Notes: generated by a model not told the origin, from the letters alone. 57,393 nt of DNA from an uncultured Dermabacteraceae bacterium (GCA_946223075.1 CAMILZ010000016.1:1-57393); one strand, 5' to 3'; positions 1-9,506 are shown, counted from the first letter of the stretch. Made by a program: numbers and translations.

Positions 1-209
1 CCCACGCTTCCCCTTGTGCTGTCCGGGACCCACGTCCCGTTATCTGACCGTTACACGAAACCACAACGTCCTGACAGTGTCACGCCAATCCACCAAAAGG
101 TTCCGTTATGTTCCCGTAATGTTCACCCAAGTGGCCCATCTCAGGGATTGTGTGCACAATGGCTCTCGCATATTGACCGCTGACGCGCTCAGCAGGGGGT
201 TTGGACTGC
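1..209. promoter_or_regulatory. leader region upstream of the type VII secretion operon
   Basis: No convincing gene lies here. A hairpin with a 6-bp GC stem (CGGGAC at 24-29, GTCCCG at 34-39, loop 30-33) may be the terminator of a gene left of the window. Further right are a palindrome TGACAGTGTCA (71-81), a tandem repeat of TTCCxGTxATGTTC type (about 102-124) and a near-palindrome ATTGTGTGCACAAT (138-151). The last three could be operator sites for the secretion operon. An A/G-rich ribosome binding site AGGGGG sits at 194-199. All regulatory roles are inferred. Confidence 0.4.
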
Positions 210-521
210 GTGTACACCTATGATGACCAGCTTCTCGACGCCGTTAAGGTGCGCCGGAAACGGCTTGCCCAGGCGCTTTTGCACCGGTCGGAGAGGCTGC
301 GTCGGACGTGGACGGACGGCCTCGGCACGATGCTCGCCAGTATTTTCTTCGCCGTCCTTGCGTGCGCTGTATGCGTGGCCGTGTCATTCGTTATGCATCT
401 CCTCGCGACCGACACGACCTTTAAACGACAGCCCATGCAGGGCACGTCGATTACCACTCCCGCCACACCTCCCACTACGCCGGCTTCCACGCCGAACACT
501 GCTGATGAGGACAAGCAATGA
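210..521 (+). CDS. small single-pass membrane protein at the head of the type VII secretion operon
   Basis: About 103 residues. It has a basic N-terminal cytoplasmic-looking part (VKVRRKRLAQALLHRSERLRRTW), one hydrophobic span (about LASIFFAVLACAVCVAVSFV) and a Thr/Pro-rich outer tail. I chose GTG at 210 because AGGGGG (194-199) lies about 10 nt upstream; TTG at 201 is also in frame but sits almost on top of that site. Its stop overlaps the eccD start by 4 bp (ATGA), so it is translationally coupled to the secretion genes. I do not recognise the family. A small accessory or assembly subunit of the T7SS membrane complex is an inference from position. Confidence 0.6.
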   Translation: MYTYDDQLLDAVKVRRKRLAQALLHRSERLRRTWTDGLGTMLASIFFAVLACAVCVAVSFVMHLLATDTTFKRQPMQGTSITTPATPPTTPASTPNTADEDKQ

Positions 522-1819
522 CCCAAAGCCCTTACGTTCGCCTCACTATTCGCGGAAGTGAGCGCGCTGCGGACGTGATCGTCCCCGGCTCGCTTACGCC
601 CGCCGATGTGATCCCCGAGTTCATTGAGCTCGTAGGCGAAAGCACGAAAGTTTCAAGCCTCGGCCTTTTCACGGTCCTCGGCGCGCGACTTGAACACACG
701 GTGCCCGTTGGTGAGCAAGAGCTTCTCGACGGCCAGGTTGTGCAGGTTCTGCCGCTCGCCGATGCTCCCTTGGAGCCGGTCGTTCACGATGTGGTCGATC
801 GCCTCACGTCAATCGACGTCCGGGGTTTATGGAACGACACCAGCCGCCCGTGGGTGCTTGGCATTCTTTCCACTGTCCTTCTTCTTCTTTCCCTGTGGTT
901 CATCCCCGGTGCGTTTTCCCGCCCCTGGTGGCCCGTCGCGGGTATGTACGCGCTCACCATCGTCACCGCGGCTCTGAAGGTCCACACCCTTGCGTGGCCG
1001 CTGTATGCTGGCTCGCTCCTGCTTACCTTCCTCGGAGGGATCAACTTCGAATTCGGGGGTAAGGAGAGCGCGATCTGGTGGCTCAGCGCGTTCGCGGCAA
1101 ACCTTGCAGTGTTTGGGGTTCTCCGCCGACGCTTCCTTGCGCTCGGCACTGCCCTCGCCACCCTTGCCGCCGGCATCGGTATCTTCATCCTGTCTACAAC
1201 GCTCGGTGCAACGGCGGAGCAGGCTGGGGCGATCGTTGCTGTGATCGCCCTCGCGGCGCTCGGCCTAGTGCCGCGCTTCGCGATGCAGGGGGCAGGTCTC
1301 TACAAGGTTCAGGATGCCCTCGCCGAGGACGAGGACGTGAAAGTCAAGCGCGTCGATGTCGCCATTTCAGAGGCGTATGAGGCTCTCTCCATGTCGGTCG
1401 TCGTTCTCGCGGTGATCTTGGCTATCTCCCTCGGTCTTGCGTCGGCTCTCGTTGTGGAGAACATCTTCGCGGCAATCACCGTGGCCGCCGTCGCCATTGC
1501 CATGGTGTTCCGCACTCGTCACTTCCCGTTCGCGCTCCACCGGGCCGTTCTGTGGGGCGCCGCAATCGTGACTGGTGTGTGTTGCGCCCAGGCGATTGTC
1601 GCGTCGAACCCCGACCTTTCAGTTTGGCTTGGCGTGGGCGTCATCGTTGTGGCGATCGCTGTGTACACGGTCCCGCGTTTCGCCTTCCGTAGCTCCGTGA
1701 ACTCGGCCCTTGGACGTCGCATCTCCGGCGTGATTGAGCGCATTTGCACGCTCGTGACCGTGCCTGCGCTCGTCGGTATTTTCGGTGTGTATAGCGAATT
1801 GTTGAGGACTTTCCAGTGA
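518..1819 (+). CDS. eccD: type VII secretion integral membrane protein EccD
   Basis: 433 residues. The N-terminal ~90 residues (YVRLTIRGSERAADVIVPG and following) look like the ubiquitin-like YukD fold of EccD proteins. The remainder is about ten or eleven hydrophobic spans separated by a short charged cytoplasmic loop (EDEDVKVKRVD). EccD forms the vestibule of the type VII secretion channel in the inner membrane together with EccB, EccC and EccE. The gene overlaps the preceding small gene by 4 bp (ATGA) and the following MinD-like gene by 4 bp (GTGA). Neighbouring EccC makes the assignment solid. No EccB, mycosin or WXG100 gene is visible in the window; they may lie further left. Confidence 0.88.
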   Translation: MTQSPYVRLTIRGSERAADVIVPGSLTPADVIPEFIELVGESTKVSSLGLFTVLGARLEHTVPVGEQELLDGQVVQVLPLADAPLEPVVHDVVDRLTSIDVRGLWNDTSRPWVLGILSTVLLLLSLWFIPGAFSRPWWPVAGMYALTIVTAALKVHTLAWPLYAGSLLLTFLGGINFEFGGKESAIWWLSAFAANLAVFGVLRRRFLALGTALATLAAGIGIFILSTTLGATAEQAGAIVAVIALAALGLVPRFAMQGAGLYKVQDALAEDEDVKVKRVDVAISEAYEALSMSVVVLAVILAISLGLASALVVENIFAAITVAAVAIAMVFRTRHFPFALHRAVLWGAAIVTGVCCAQAIVASNPDLSVWLGVGVIVVAIAVYTVPRFAFRSSVNSALGRRISGVIERICTLVTVPALVGIFGVYSELLRTFQ

Positions 1820-2565
1820 ACCAAAAAGACCGCGCACTCAAGATCAGTAAACGCAAGGGCGAAGGCGGGGCGCGTCGCGCGCTGCGCCGGGTGACCGGAT
1901 GGATCGGCAACGACGAGACCCCGACTCGCATCGCACAGGCACAACGCGATGAGCAACTGCCCATTACGACTGGGCGCCGCATCGCTTTTCTCGGTGCCCA
2001 CGGCGGCGCAGGCGTGACCTCGCTCGTCGTCGCGAGCGCAGGCTACCTTGCGCAGGCGCGCGGCGGTTCTGTGACCGTGGCCGGACTGCGCTCGACGAGC
2101 GACCTTGCATGGTTCCTCGGTGAGAACTACCACCAGCGAGGTCTTCGTCTCCAGCAGACACCTCTCCTGCAGGCGCGTGAATCGATCGGCGAAGTCTCGC
2201 GATCGCAGCAGGTGCTTCTCGTTGACTGCGACTCACACGTGAATGATGACGAGCTTTCGATGCTCATGCCGCACGTGATCGTCATCGTGGGCCGCCGTAC
2301 CGTGCAGGGCATCGAGAAGGTCGAGAACATTCGTGAGGCTCTCGGTGACAAGCACGGCGCTACTATTCGTTTGCTTCGTGAGACCCCGGAAAGCGGACTT
2401 GGAAAGCCCCGTGGCGGCATTCAGCTCGGCGACCTCGTGGTCATCCCGCAGGATCAGCATCTCGCGGGCGGCTCCCACGTTCGTATCGCCAACATTTCAG
2501 AACCCTCCCGCGTCGCAATCGAGGAGCTGGGTGCGCTCATGATGCAGTTGGCGGTCAGTCGGTGA
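1816..2565 (+). CDS. MinD/ParA-like protein of the type VII secretion operon, degenerate P-loop
   Basis: 249 residues from a GTG overlapping the eccD stop. After a basic N-terminus, the core resembles a MinD/ParA ATPase: strand IAFL followed by GAHGGAGVTS at residues 60-69, in the place of the deviant Walker A motif KGGxGKT. Both conserved lysines are replaced (His and Val), so ATP binding is doubtful. A Walker-B-like LLVDCDSHV follows about 80 residues later. MinD-like proteins occur in several actinobacterial ESX loci (for example EspI). Here the protein may be a structural or regulatory remnant. The 4-bp overlaps on both sides show it is made together with EccD and EccC. Confidence 0.7.
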   Translation: MNQKDRALKISKRKGEGGARRALRRVTGWIGNDETPTRIAQAQRDEQLPITTGRRIAFLGAHGGAGVTSLVVASAGYLAQARGGSVTVAGLRSTSDLAWFLGENYHQRGLRLQQTPLLQARESIGEVSRSQQVLLVDCDSHVNDDELSMLMPHVIVIVGRRTVQGIEKVENIREALGDKHGATIRLLRETPESGLGKPRGGIQLGDLVVIPQDQHLAGGSHVRIANISEPSRVAIEELGALMMQLAVSR

Positions 2566-5500
2566 GTACACGAATCGTCCACCGTCCCGCCCGAACCTCG
2601 CCTTCGGCCCCGGGGATCACACGCCACGAGATCGAGCTGCCGCCGGCGCTGCCCGAGAACGATGGCACGGCGAACTTCCTCATGCTGATTCCCATGCTTG
2701 GTGCCGCGACGAGTATGACCCTCATGATGTTGTTCAGGGGTTCCGCTCTCGCCGCAATCGGTGCCCTCATGATGATCGTGACGGTCATCGCTTTCGTCAT
2801 CATGTTTATGAGCAACCGTGGTCGCACGATCAGGCGTCGGCAATCCCTCCGCGACCGCTACCTGACCTACCTCGACCGCCAATCGAGTGAGCTCTTTGAA
2901 GCCGAGCAACGTCGGGCCGAACTTGCACGCGCAGCTGAACCCCACCCCGGGGCTCTTTTGTCACTCGCGCGCTCCACCTCCAGGCTGTGGGAGCGTCGTC
3001 GCGACGACCAGGACTTCATGCGCTTGCGGCTCGGTACGGGCTTCGCGCCGGCGCTCGAGTTCGAACGTGTCGGCGAAGATAACGCGATGAGCCTGGACGA
3101 TGAGTTCATGTCGAGCGAGCTGGATCGCGTCGAAGCTCGTTTTTCGACGATGCCCGATGCGCCCGTGACCATCCCGTTCGACTCCGTGGGCAACGTGAGT
3201 ATCGTGGGCGATCAGCCGTTCTGCCGTCGCATCGCCGTACTGCTCACGAGTCATGCGGCAGCGCTGTCCTCGCCCGAGGACATCCAAATGGCTCTCACCT
3301 ACCCCGAGGGCGAAGCGCGAGAATTTTGGTCGTGGATGACGTGGCTTCCGCACATGGCTGATCAGTCTCGTGCGACTCAGCACGGTCCCATTCGCCGCAT
3401 CGCGAAGGATGAGCGACAGCTCGGAGAGGTGCTGCGCCCCGAGCTTCACCGACGCCTCACGGAGGCCGCGCAGCTTCGACGCAATCTCGGTGGTGGCAAC
3501 ATCTCGAGCACCATGGCGCGCATGTGGATCGTCTCGGACCATCACGGAGAAGATGCGCTCGATCTTCCCATCGGTGACCGCGAGGTGCGTCCGTCGGACG
3601 TCGGTCTTACGATGCTGCACCTGCTCGCGAGTCGCGAACACGAGCCCGACGACATCACGCTTCGCATCAGCCCCTCATCGGTCAAGACCGATGAGGCGAT
3701 CATCGAGCGCTACACGTCGCGAGACCAAGAGCCGGAGCGCCTCACGGTGAAGCTCGACGAGTTCACGCACGAAGAGGCGAGGGCGCTCGCGCGCTACCTC
3801 TCGGGCGTTCGCCTCGCACCCGACTCACTTGAACACGACGAAACGCAGCAAGCACTGCGCGCCTCGGACCTTCTTGGCGTCGGCGAACTTACGAACATCA
3901 ACCTTGAGGAAGCGTGGGCCCCGCGCCCCCGCTCGAGCTTCCTGCGCGTACAGATTGGTACCGACGAGCAGGGCACTCCGGTCATGCTCGACCTCAAGGA
4001 GTCGGCACAGTACGGCATGGGACCTCACGGCCTTGCGATCGGTGCGACCGGTTCAGGTAAGTCTGAGCTGCTGCGCACCCTGGTGCTCGGCCTCGTCACG
4101 GGGCACTCGCCGGCGGACGTCAACATGGTGCTCATCGATTACAAAGGCGGTGCAGCCTTCGCGCCGTTCGAGAACCTCCCGCACGTTGCGGGCGTCATCA
4201 CGAACCTTGGCGATGACGCGAATCTCGTGGAGAGGGTGTACGCGAGCCTCGAGGGCGAAGTTAAGCGCCGACAGCAGCTCCTGAAGGACGCTGGAAGCCT
4301 TTCGGATATTACGACCTACCGGCGTCGTCAGGCGGCCGACGGTGGCGAACACATGGAGCCGCTTCCGCATCTACTCGTGATCATTGACGAGTTCGGCGAG
4401 CTTCTGACCGCCCGACCGGACTTTATCGACCTGTTCCTGTCGATTGGCCGTATCGGTCGTTCGATCGGTGTGCACTTGCTTCTGTCGAGCCAGCGCATCG
4501 AGGGCGGCAAGCTTCGCGGCCTCGAAACCTACCTGTCGTACCGCATCGGTCTTCGTACCCTGTCGGCGGCCGAGTCGCGCACCGTGATCGACACGGTTGA
4601 TGCGTTCTCACTTCCACCGTTGCCCGGTTACGGCTATCTCAAGGTCGACACGACCACCTACACGAAGTTCCGTTCGGGCTACGTGTCGGGCCTCTTGCCG
4701 GCGCAAGAGGATGAGATGGAGGTTGCAGACCTCCCGCACGTCTCCCTTATCGATGAGTTTGCCGTCCTCGATACCGATTCGGAGCCCGAGAAGAAAGATG
4801 CCCCGGGCGGCGCCGATGATGAGGACGAAGAGGGCGACACGATTCTCTCGACCGTCGTTGCCCAGCTCGAGAAGCAGCCTCGCGTCACGCGCCCCATTTG
4901 GCTCGACCCGATCGACAAGGTCATTACGCTCGACCAGGCTGCCGGCAAGCCCATGGCTACGAGGCGCGGTCTGCGTCTGCCGAAGGACAAGCTCCTCTCG
5001 GTGCCGATTGGCATGATTGACGATCCGGCGCGTCAGTGGCAGGGCAAACTCAACCTTGATCTTGCGGGCCCAGGCGGTCACGTCTTTATCGTGGGTGCGC
5101 CCCGTTCAGGCAAAACGACGGCACTTCACACGATCGCAGCGTCCCTCGCGCTCACACATCCTTCCGCGGAGGCGATCGTGTACGGCATCGACCTCCTCGG
5201 CTCTGGCCTCATGGCAATTGAGAAGCTTCCGAACGTCGCGGGCATCGCGACTCGCCAGCAGCGCGAGGCGGTGCGCCGCACGGTCGAGGAGGTTCAGGCG
5301 GCCATGCAGGCGCGCGAGCTTTTGCTCCACCAAAGCCAGCTTCCCGACCTCGAATCGGTACGGCGTGCGGCGGGCCTCGACGTTGATCCGAAACTCATGA
5401 GCGAGATCGTGCTGCTCGTCGACGGGTTCGGCCAGTTCAACGAGGAGTTCAACGACCTCGAGGAGATCATCAAGGACATCGTCCGCCGCGGTGCTGGCCT

Positions 5501-6587
5501 CGGTGTTCACGTGGTCGCGACCGGTTCGCGCCTCAATGACGCGCGACTGACGATGCAGACCTACTTCGGTAACCGCCTCGAATTGCGCCTCACCGACCCG
5601 GGTGAGTCGAGCGTTGCGCGTAAGCTCTCGGCGACGATTGCCGCTGACCGCCCTGGTCAGTGCTTGACCTCGAAGAGTCTGTTCGGGCAGATCGCGCTCC
5701 CGCGCATCGACTCCAAAGCGGACCGCGAAACGACCGTCGAGGGACTTTCCAACCTCGTCGAAGCGGTTTCGGCATCGACCACCGACCGCGCGCCCAAGGT
5801 GCGCCTGCTTCCGACGGTTGTTACGCCCGACCTGCTCGAGCAGAGCGAATCGAAGAATCTCATCCCGATCGGCCTTTACGAGGGCGACCTCGGCACGGCG
5901 CAACTCGACGTGGAAGGCACCGACTGGAACATGGTGCTCCTCGGCTCCAACAAGATGGGCCGCACCAGCATGCTCAAGTACATCGCGCGCGAGATGATGA
6001 AGCGGTGGAGCGAGGAGGAGCTGGTCTTTGCCGTATTCGATCCCCGCAGGAACCTCGCGGATGTCATCCCCGAGCCCTATCTCGGCGGATATGCGGCTTC
6101 CGCGACCTTGGCTGAGCAGCTCGTGGCCGCCATTATTCCCGAGCTTAAGAAGCGCGTTCCAGGCTCGCCGGAAGCGGCGGAGGCCGAGGGCGAAACGCAG
6201 CCGCGCATCGTTCTGCTTATCGATGACTATGACGTGCTCACGGCCGGCAGCATGAGCCCACTTCAAGCTCTTCAGCCGTTCCTCGCGATGGGGCCGGAGA
6301 TCAACCTCTCCGCGATCATTGCTCGCCGTGTCGCGGGTGCTTCGCGCGGTCTCTACGAGCCGGTGTTCAACACGGTGCGTGAAAGTGGCGCGACGGGCTT
6401 TATGTTCTCGGGCGACCGTACCGAGGGTCTACTCCTCGGTGGCGAGCGCGCCCGCTCCCTCCCGACGGGCCGGGCTCGCATGTTCCGCATGGGGCAGCCT
6501 GGCGAAACTGTTCAGATCGTGTACGAGGGTGGAGATGAGGACGTGACGCAGTCGCGCGGCTTCGGTAGTCCACACGCAAACAACTGA
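2562..6587 (+). CDS. eccC: type VII secretion FtsK/SpoIIIE-type ATPase EccC
   Basis: 1341 residues, normal for a fused EccC. Two transmembrane spans lie near residues 40-90, followed by a domain of unknown function and three FtsK/SpoIIIE ATPase modules. Module 1 has an intact Walker A GATGSGKS (494-501) and Walker B VIIDEF (about 606-611). Module 2 has Walker A GAPRSGKT (845-852) but a Walker B ending in VDGFG, without the catalytic Glu. Module 3 has a degenerate GSNKMGRT (1128-1135) and LLIDDYD. This fits the family rule that module 1 drives secretion while modules 2-3 bind substrates and regulate. It starts at GTG 2562, overlapping the MinD-like gene by 4 bp. Confidence 0.93.
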   Translation: MSTRIVHRPARTSPSAPGITRHEIELPPALPENDGTANFLMLIPMLGAATSMTLMMLFRGSALAAIGALMMIVTVIAFVIMFMSNRGRTIRRRQSLRDRYLTYLDRQSSELFEAEQRRAELARAAEPHPGALLSLARSTSRLWERRRDDQDFMRLRLGTGFAPALEFERVGEDNAMSLDDEFMSSELDRVEARFSTMPDAPVTIPFDSVGNVSIVGDQPFCRRIAVLLTSHAAALSSPEDIQMALTYPEGEAREFWSWMTWLPHMADQSRATQHGPIRRIAKDERQLGEVLRPELHRRLTEAAQLRRNLGGGNISSTMARMWIVSDHHGEDALDLPIGDREVRPSDVGLTMLHLLASREHEPDDITLRISPSSVKTDEAIIERYTSRDQEPERLTVKLDEFTHEEARALARYLSGVRLAPDSLEHDETQQALRASDLLGVGELTNINLEEAWAPRPRSSFLRVQIGTDEQGTPVMLDLKESAQYGMGPHGLAIGATGSGKSELLRTLVLGLVTGHSPADVNMVLIDYKGGAAFAPFENLPHVAGVITNLGDDANLVERVYASLEGEVKRRQQLLKDAGSLSDITTYRRRQAADGGEHMEPLPHLLVIIDEFGELLTARPDFIDLFLSIGRIGRSIGVHLLLSSQRIEGGKLRGLETYLSYRIGLRTLSAAESRTVIDTVDAFSLPPLPGYGYLKVDTTTYTKFRSGYVSGLLPAQEDEMEVADLPHVSLIDEFAVLDTDSEPEKKDAPGGADDEDEEGDTILSTVVAQLEKQPRVTRPIWLDPIDKVITLDQAAGKPMATRRGLRLPKDKLLSVPIGMIDDPARQWQGKLNLDLAGPGGHVFIVGAPRSGKTTALHTIAASLALTHPSAEAIVYGIDLLGSGLMAIEKLPNVAGIATRQQREAVRRTVEEVQAAMQARELLLHQSQLPDLESVRRAAGLDVDPKLMSEIVLLVDGFGQFNEEFNDLEEIIKDIVRRGAGLGVHVVATGSRLNDARLTMQTYFGNRLELRLTDPGESSVARKLSATIAADRPGQCLTSKSLFGQIALPRIDSKADRETTVEGLSNLVEAVSASTTDRAPKVRLLPTVVTPDLLEQSESKNLIPIGLYEGDLGTAQLDVEGTDWNMVLLGSNKMGRTSMLKYIAREMMKRWSEEELVFAVFDPRRNLADVIPEPYLGGYAASATLAEQLVAAIIPELKKRVPGSPEAAEAEGETQPRIVLLIDDYDVLTAGSMSPLQALQPFLAMGPEINLSAIIARRVAGASRGLYEPVFNTVRESGATGFMFSGDRTEGLLLGGERARSLPTGRARMFRMGQPGETVQIVYEGGDEDVTQSRGFGSPHANN

Positions 6588-6598
6588 GAGGTGAAGGC

Positions 6599-7828
6599 AT
6601 GAACCAGCAGGCCATTGTGCGGCTTCACAGCCCGCGCGAGTGGGAGGCCGAGCGCCTCGCCGATGTCGTGAGCGCCGTGTTCTCGCCCGATCACGAGATG
6701 TGGTCGACCGACTGTGATGCGGTCGCGATCACTGACGGCACGTCCAGCATCCCGCCCATCTGGTTCGTTGACGATGCGGTCATCGCCGCTCCTTACTATG
6801 CGGCCGAGATCGTCGGGCCACGCGCCGAGACGACCGCACTCGCGAAAGCATGCGCGCGTGCATTCTCGGCGAGCGCGAGCGACGTGAGCATCGACGTGGA
6901 CCTCGTGGACGATGCGGGCTGGGCGAACCGGACCCCGCGGGAGCAGATCAGCCGCGGTGAATACTACGAGGACGACACGCCTCTTGTGCCGCGCGTGATC
7001 GACATGCCCGTCGAGGTCATCGAGTACAGCCCGTGGATTTCCGCGCTCATCGCGAGTGCGCAGGCCGAGCCCCATTCGCTCATCATTCGCACGCCTGAAC
7101 GTACGCGCATCACCCCGTACATGCGCCGCATTTTTGAGACGTTCCAGGTGCTGTGGATTCGCGAAACCGCCGATGGACCCGTCGAGGGGATCATGGGCTT
7201 CGGGTACGACTGGACGAGTGACGGCGTTCTCGAGCAGGCGGAAGGGCGCAGCGTTGCGCACTTTACCCCGCAGAGTTTGCGCATTCGGCTTCAGGTGCTT
7301 CACCCCCTTGACGATACCGAGGCGGTGGGCGAAGCAAGCGAGCGCCTTCTCGCGGCAACCGTCGGACTCCCGAGCGTGCGGGTGGGGCGAAGTGAAATTT
7401 CTCGTGCGCCGTGGGATCGCGAGACCGTGGTGGGTATGTCAGCGGAGGCATCGCCCGCAATGATCACGTGGTGTCTGAGCGGGCCGGACATGCGCGGGAC
7501 GCTTGATCTTGTGCCGTCTAACCAGGGTGTTCTCGAGGATATTTTCCTTGAGCTTCCCGTGGGGGAGTCGAAGCTGAGCAGCGCCGATGCGCGCGCACTC
7601 TGGGATCAGTTCAAGGAATACATGCCGCTCGGCTTCGTGATTGCAGAAGGCATGGAGGCTACGACTCGGCTCGTGCACGAATCCTCCGAGCATGCGCTCA
7701 AGGATGACCTCGAGCCGTGGGATGGCGCATTCGGTTACCTCGGCTACCTCGGCGGCAAGCCCGCCGGGGAGAGTGCGGGGGAGGGGTCCGAAGGTTCCTC
7801 GGCTCCCGATGAGTCGAAGCCAGAGTGA
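6599..7828 (+). CDS. type VII secretion-associated protein of unknown function (possibly DUF6177-like)
   Basis: 409 residues, soluble, acidic, with no signal peptide or membrane span. It starts 11 bp after eccC with a GAGAGGTGAAGG ribosome site, so it belongs to the secretion operon. A central stretch (SLIIRTPERTRITPYMRR) followed by an aromatic strand and a glycine-rich turn reminds me of DUF6177 proteins, which accompany actinobacterial T7SS genes. I cannot verify this without a profile search. The C-terminus is a low-complexity Gly/Ser/Glu tail. An export chaperone or a regulator of EccC are possible roles, both inferred from position only. Confidence 0.55.
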   Translation: MNQQAIVRLHSPREWEAERLADVVSAVFSPDHEMWSTDCDAVAITDGTSSIPPIWFVDDAVIAAPYYAAEIVGPRAETTALAKACARAFSASASDVSIDVDLVDDAGWANRTPREQISRGEYYEDDTPLVPRVIDMPVEVIEYSPWISALIASAQAEPHSLIIRTPERTRITPYMRRIFETFQVLWIRETADGPVEGIMGFGYDWTSDGVLEQAEGRSVAHFTPQSLRIRLQVLHPLDDTEAVGEASERLLAATVGLPSVRVGRSEISRAPWDRETVVGMSAEASPAMITWCLSGPDMRGTLDLVPSNQGVLEDIFLELPVGESKLSSADARALWDQFKEYMPLGFVIAEGMEATTRLVHESSEHALKDDLEPWDGAFGYLGYLGGKPAGESAGEGSEGSSAPDESKPE

Positions 7829-8187
7829 GCAACCTAGGCCCTCAAGATCGGGGCGGCCGGAGATGTAGAGAAGCGCCCGTCGGACCCCCTCCGCCGGGCG
7901 CTTCTCGTACCGCGGAAATCCCCTCACCGCGGCACCGCCCCACCCGCGCGATGGTGTCAGCGGCGGGTGGCGATGTGAACGCCGCTTGGCGGCGCGGGCC
8001 TGAGCCCTCGTTTGTGAAGATGAGGAACGCGGTTCAGTCACGGGGAGACCCGCGACACGAACAACATCACGAATATATAACAGCCGCTGGTCAAGCGCTA
8101 TTCAGAGACGTCGTTTTGAGAAATTAGGGCATGTGCACTCCGCCACTTTGGCGCTAGCTGCTGTGTTTTGGCTGCGCAGAGTCGGGA
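7829..8187. other. 359-bp gene-free region at the end of the secretion operon
   Basis: It contains the strong hairpin at 7868-7906 and an A/T-rich stretch around 8070-8083 (GAATATATAACAG) that stands out from the GC-rich background and could be a -10 region. Near 8106 is GACGTCGTTTTGAGAAA, which weakly recalls the conserved end of the 68-bp repeat found elsewhere in the window. A small reading frame crosses the area but runs through the hairpin and has no coding character. No RNA gene is recognised. Confidence 0.4.
7868..7906. terminator. hairpin terminator after the type VII secretion operon
   Basis: Perfect 12-bp inverted repeat GAGAAGCGCCCG / CGGGCGCTTCTC with a 15-nt loop, 40 bp after the last gene of the operon. 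There is no clear T-tract. The left arm and loop contain a copy of the CCGTCGGA word that recurs across the window. Confidence 0.65.
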
Positions 8188-9456
8188 TTATGAGACTCGC
8201 GCCGCGGCGTGTGCGTGGATCCTTACCTCACCGTAAACCCTCAGCGTTATCGGGGTGCCGTTTTCAGGGAGCACCTCGATGATCGAGCGGTCGACCGCGA
8301 CGGCGCCAGCGCCCTCGAGCCGTGCCACTTCACGCTCGACGCCCGAAGAATCCACGACGGTGAGCAGGCAACCGTCGGAACCGAATTCCCGCACCCCTGC
8401 CGCGCCCGCGTTTGCGAGCACTTCCTCCGGGAAGCGAGACACGAGCAGATCGCCCTCCACGTGGAGCTCGCGCGGAAGCGTGAGGCAGCCCGCCCAGCCC
8501 TGCGCGTCGGTCTCTTCCTGCGTGCGCGAGGCGTTCTCCCACGACCAACCCCACAGGAGAACGCGGTCGCCATCGACATACGCTTGCGGCGCGTAAAAGT
8601 CCGGGCCCTGATCCACGAGACCGTGAGACGTCACGTCGTGAAAGCGCAGGCCGCACGGCGTATCGCCGTCAAACCGCACCTCGAGCGAGCCGAGCGCGTA
8701 ACCGGAACCCTGAAGAACGGGCTTGCCCTCCGCCTCATTTTCGCCGTGCCACAGCCCCACGATGAGCACCCACTGCCCATCGACCCAGACGAGCTGCGGG
8801 CACTCCCAAAGCGTCGAACGGGTCATGTCCCGAAGGACCGGGTCGGCGCTCGAGGCGACCTCGCCGAGGTACACCCAGCGCTCGAGATCGTCGGCGAGCC
8901 AGGCGAGGAGGACGGCATCGTGCGAGCCGTCCTCGCGCTTGATTCCCGCGCCCTGAATCACGAAACGGTGCCCCTCGGCTTCGAGAACGAACGGGTCGCG
9001 AATGCCGGTGAGGCCCTCGATGTCGGGTGCGGGAGCGGCGACGGTAAAGTGATCAAAGAGCGATTCGTTGGAGTTGCCGCGCGCAACGATCGCGCTCGCG
9101 AACTGAGGATTTGCCTCCTCAACCCCCGAATACACGAGCGTCGGAGTGCCGCCCTCGGCCGCGCCGGGCCCGCGGTCAACGAGCCCCACGCCGCTCCAAC
9201 AACCGGCCGAATCCGCCTCACCCTCGCGCGGAACAAGCGCCGCGGGACGCTCCTCCCAGTGCACGAGATCTCGCGAGACCACGTGACCCCAGTGAATGCG
9301 GTCGTGCCGCGCCGAATGCGGATTCCACTGGAAATACACATGCCACGTGTCGCCATTCTTGTGGATGCCGTTCGGGTCATTAATCCACCCGCGCGCGTGC
9401 ACGCGGTGGCGCTGCGGGAAGAACGAGGTAGGGTCCGACGCTTGCTGGGCCGTCAT
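8188..9456 (-). CDS. glycoside hydrolase family 32 beta-fructosidase / sucrose-6-phosphate hydrolase
   Basis: 422 residues. The N-terminal motif WINDPNG (residues 24-30) contains the family nucleophile Asp27. Further on come a GIRDPF motif (transition-state Asp) and an ECPQL motif in the place of the usual EC acid/base signature. This is the five-bladed propeller of GH32 with a short C-terminal beta-sandwich. No signal peptide is present, so it acts in the cytoplasm on imported fructosides such as sucrose or fructo-oligosaccharides. Start ATG at 9456 follows an AAAGGAG site. It is the last gene of the operon transcribed from 12637, which points to a fructoside as the importer's substrate. A copy of the interspersed motif lies in its first codons (9431-9445). 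Confidence 0.85.
   Translation of the reverse strand: MTAQQASDPTSFFPQRHRVHARGWINDPNGIHKNGDTWHVYFQWNPHSARHDRIHWGHVVSRDLVHWEERPAALVPREGEADSAGCWSGVGLVDRGPGAAEGGTPTLVYSGVEEANPQFASAIVARGNSNESLFDHFTVAAPAPDIEGLTGIRDPFVLEAEGHRFVIQGAGIKREDGSHDAVLLAWLADDLERWVYLGEVASSADPVLRDMTRSTLWECPQLVWVDGQWVLIVGLWHGENEAEGKPVLQGSGYALGSLEVRFDGDTPCGLRFHDVTSHGLVDQGPDFYAPQAYVDGDRVLLWGWSWENASRTQEETDAQGWAGCLTLPRELHVEGDLLVSRFPEEVLANAGAAGVREFGSDGCLLTVVDSSGVEREVARLEGAGAVAVDRSIIEVLPENGTPITLRVYGEVRIHAHAAARVS
8367..8382 (-). repeat. interspersed 16-bp motif, full-consensus copy
   Basis: GGCAACCGTCGGAACC on the + strand, i.e. GGTTCCGACGGTTGCC on the - strand. It lies inside the GH32 gene near its 3' end. This copy matches the consensus I derive from about twenty related sites in the window. 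Confidence 0.6.
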
Positions 9457-9506
9457 CGACGGTCTCCTTTCGAAAGGGGTGGCTGGCTTGCGGGGGAAGG
9501 GATCGG

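Noticed and set aside
7825..8127. 100-codon frame after the T7SS operon
   Set aside because: Runs through the terminator hairpin at 7868-7906; no ribosome site independent of the upstream gene and no protein-like features.
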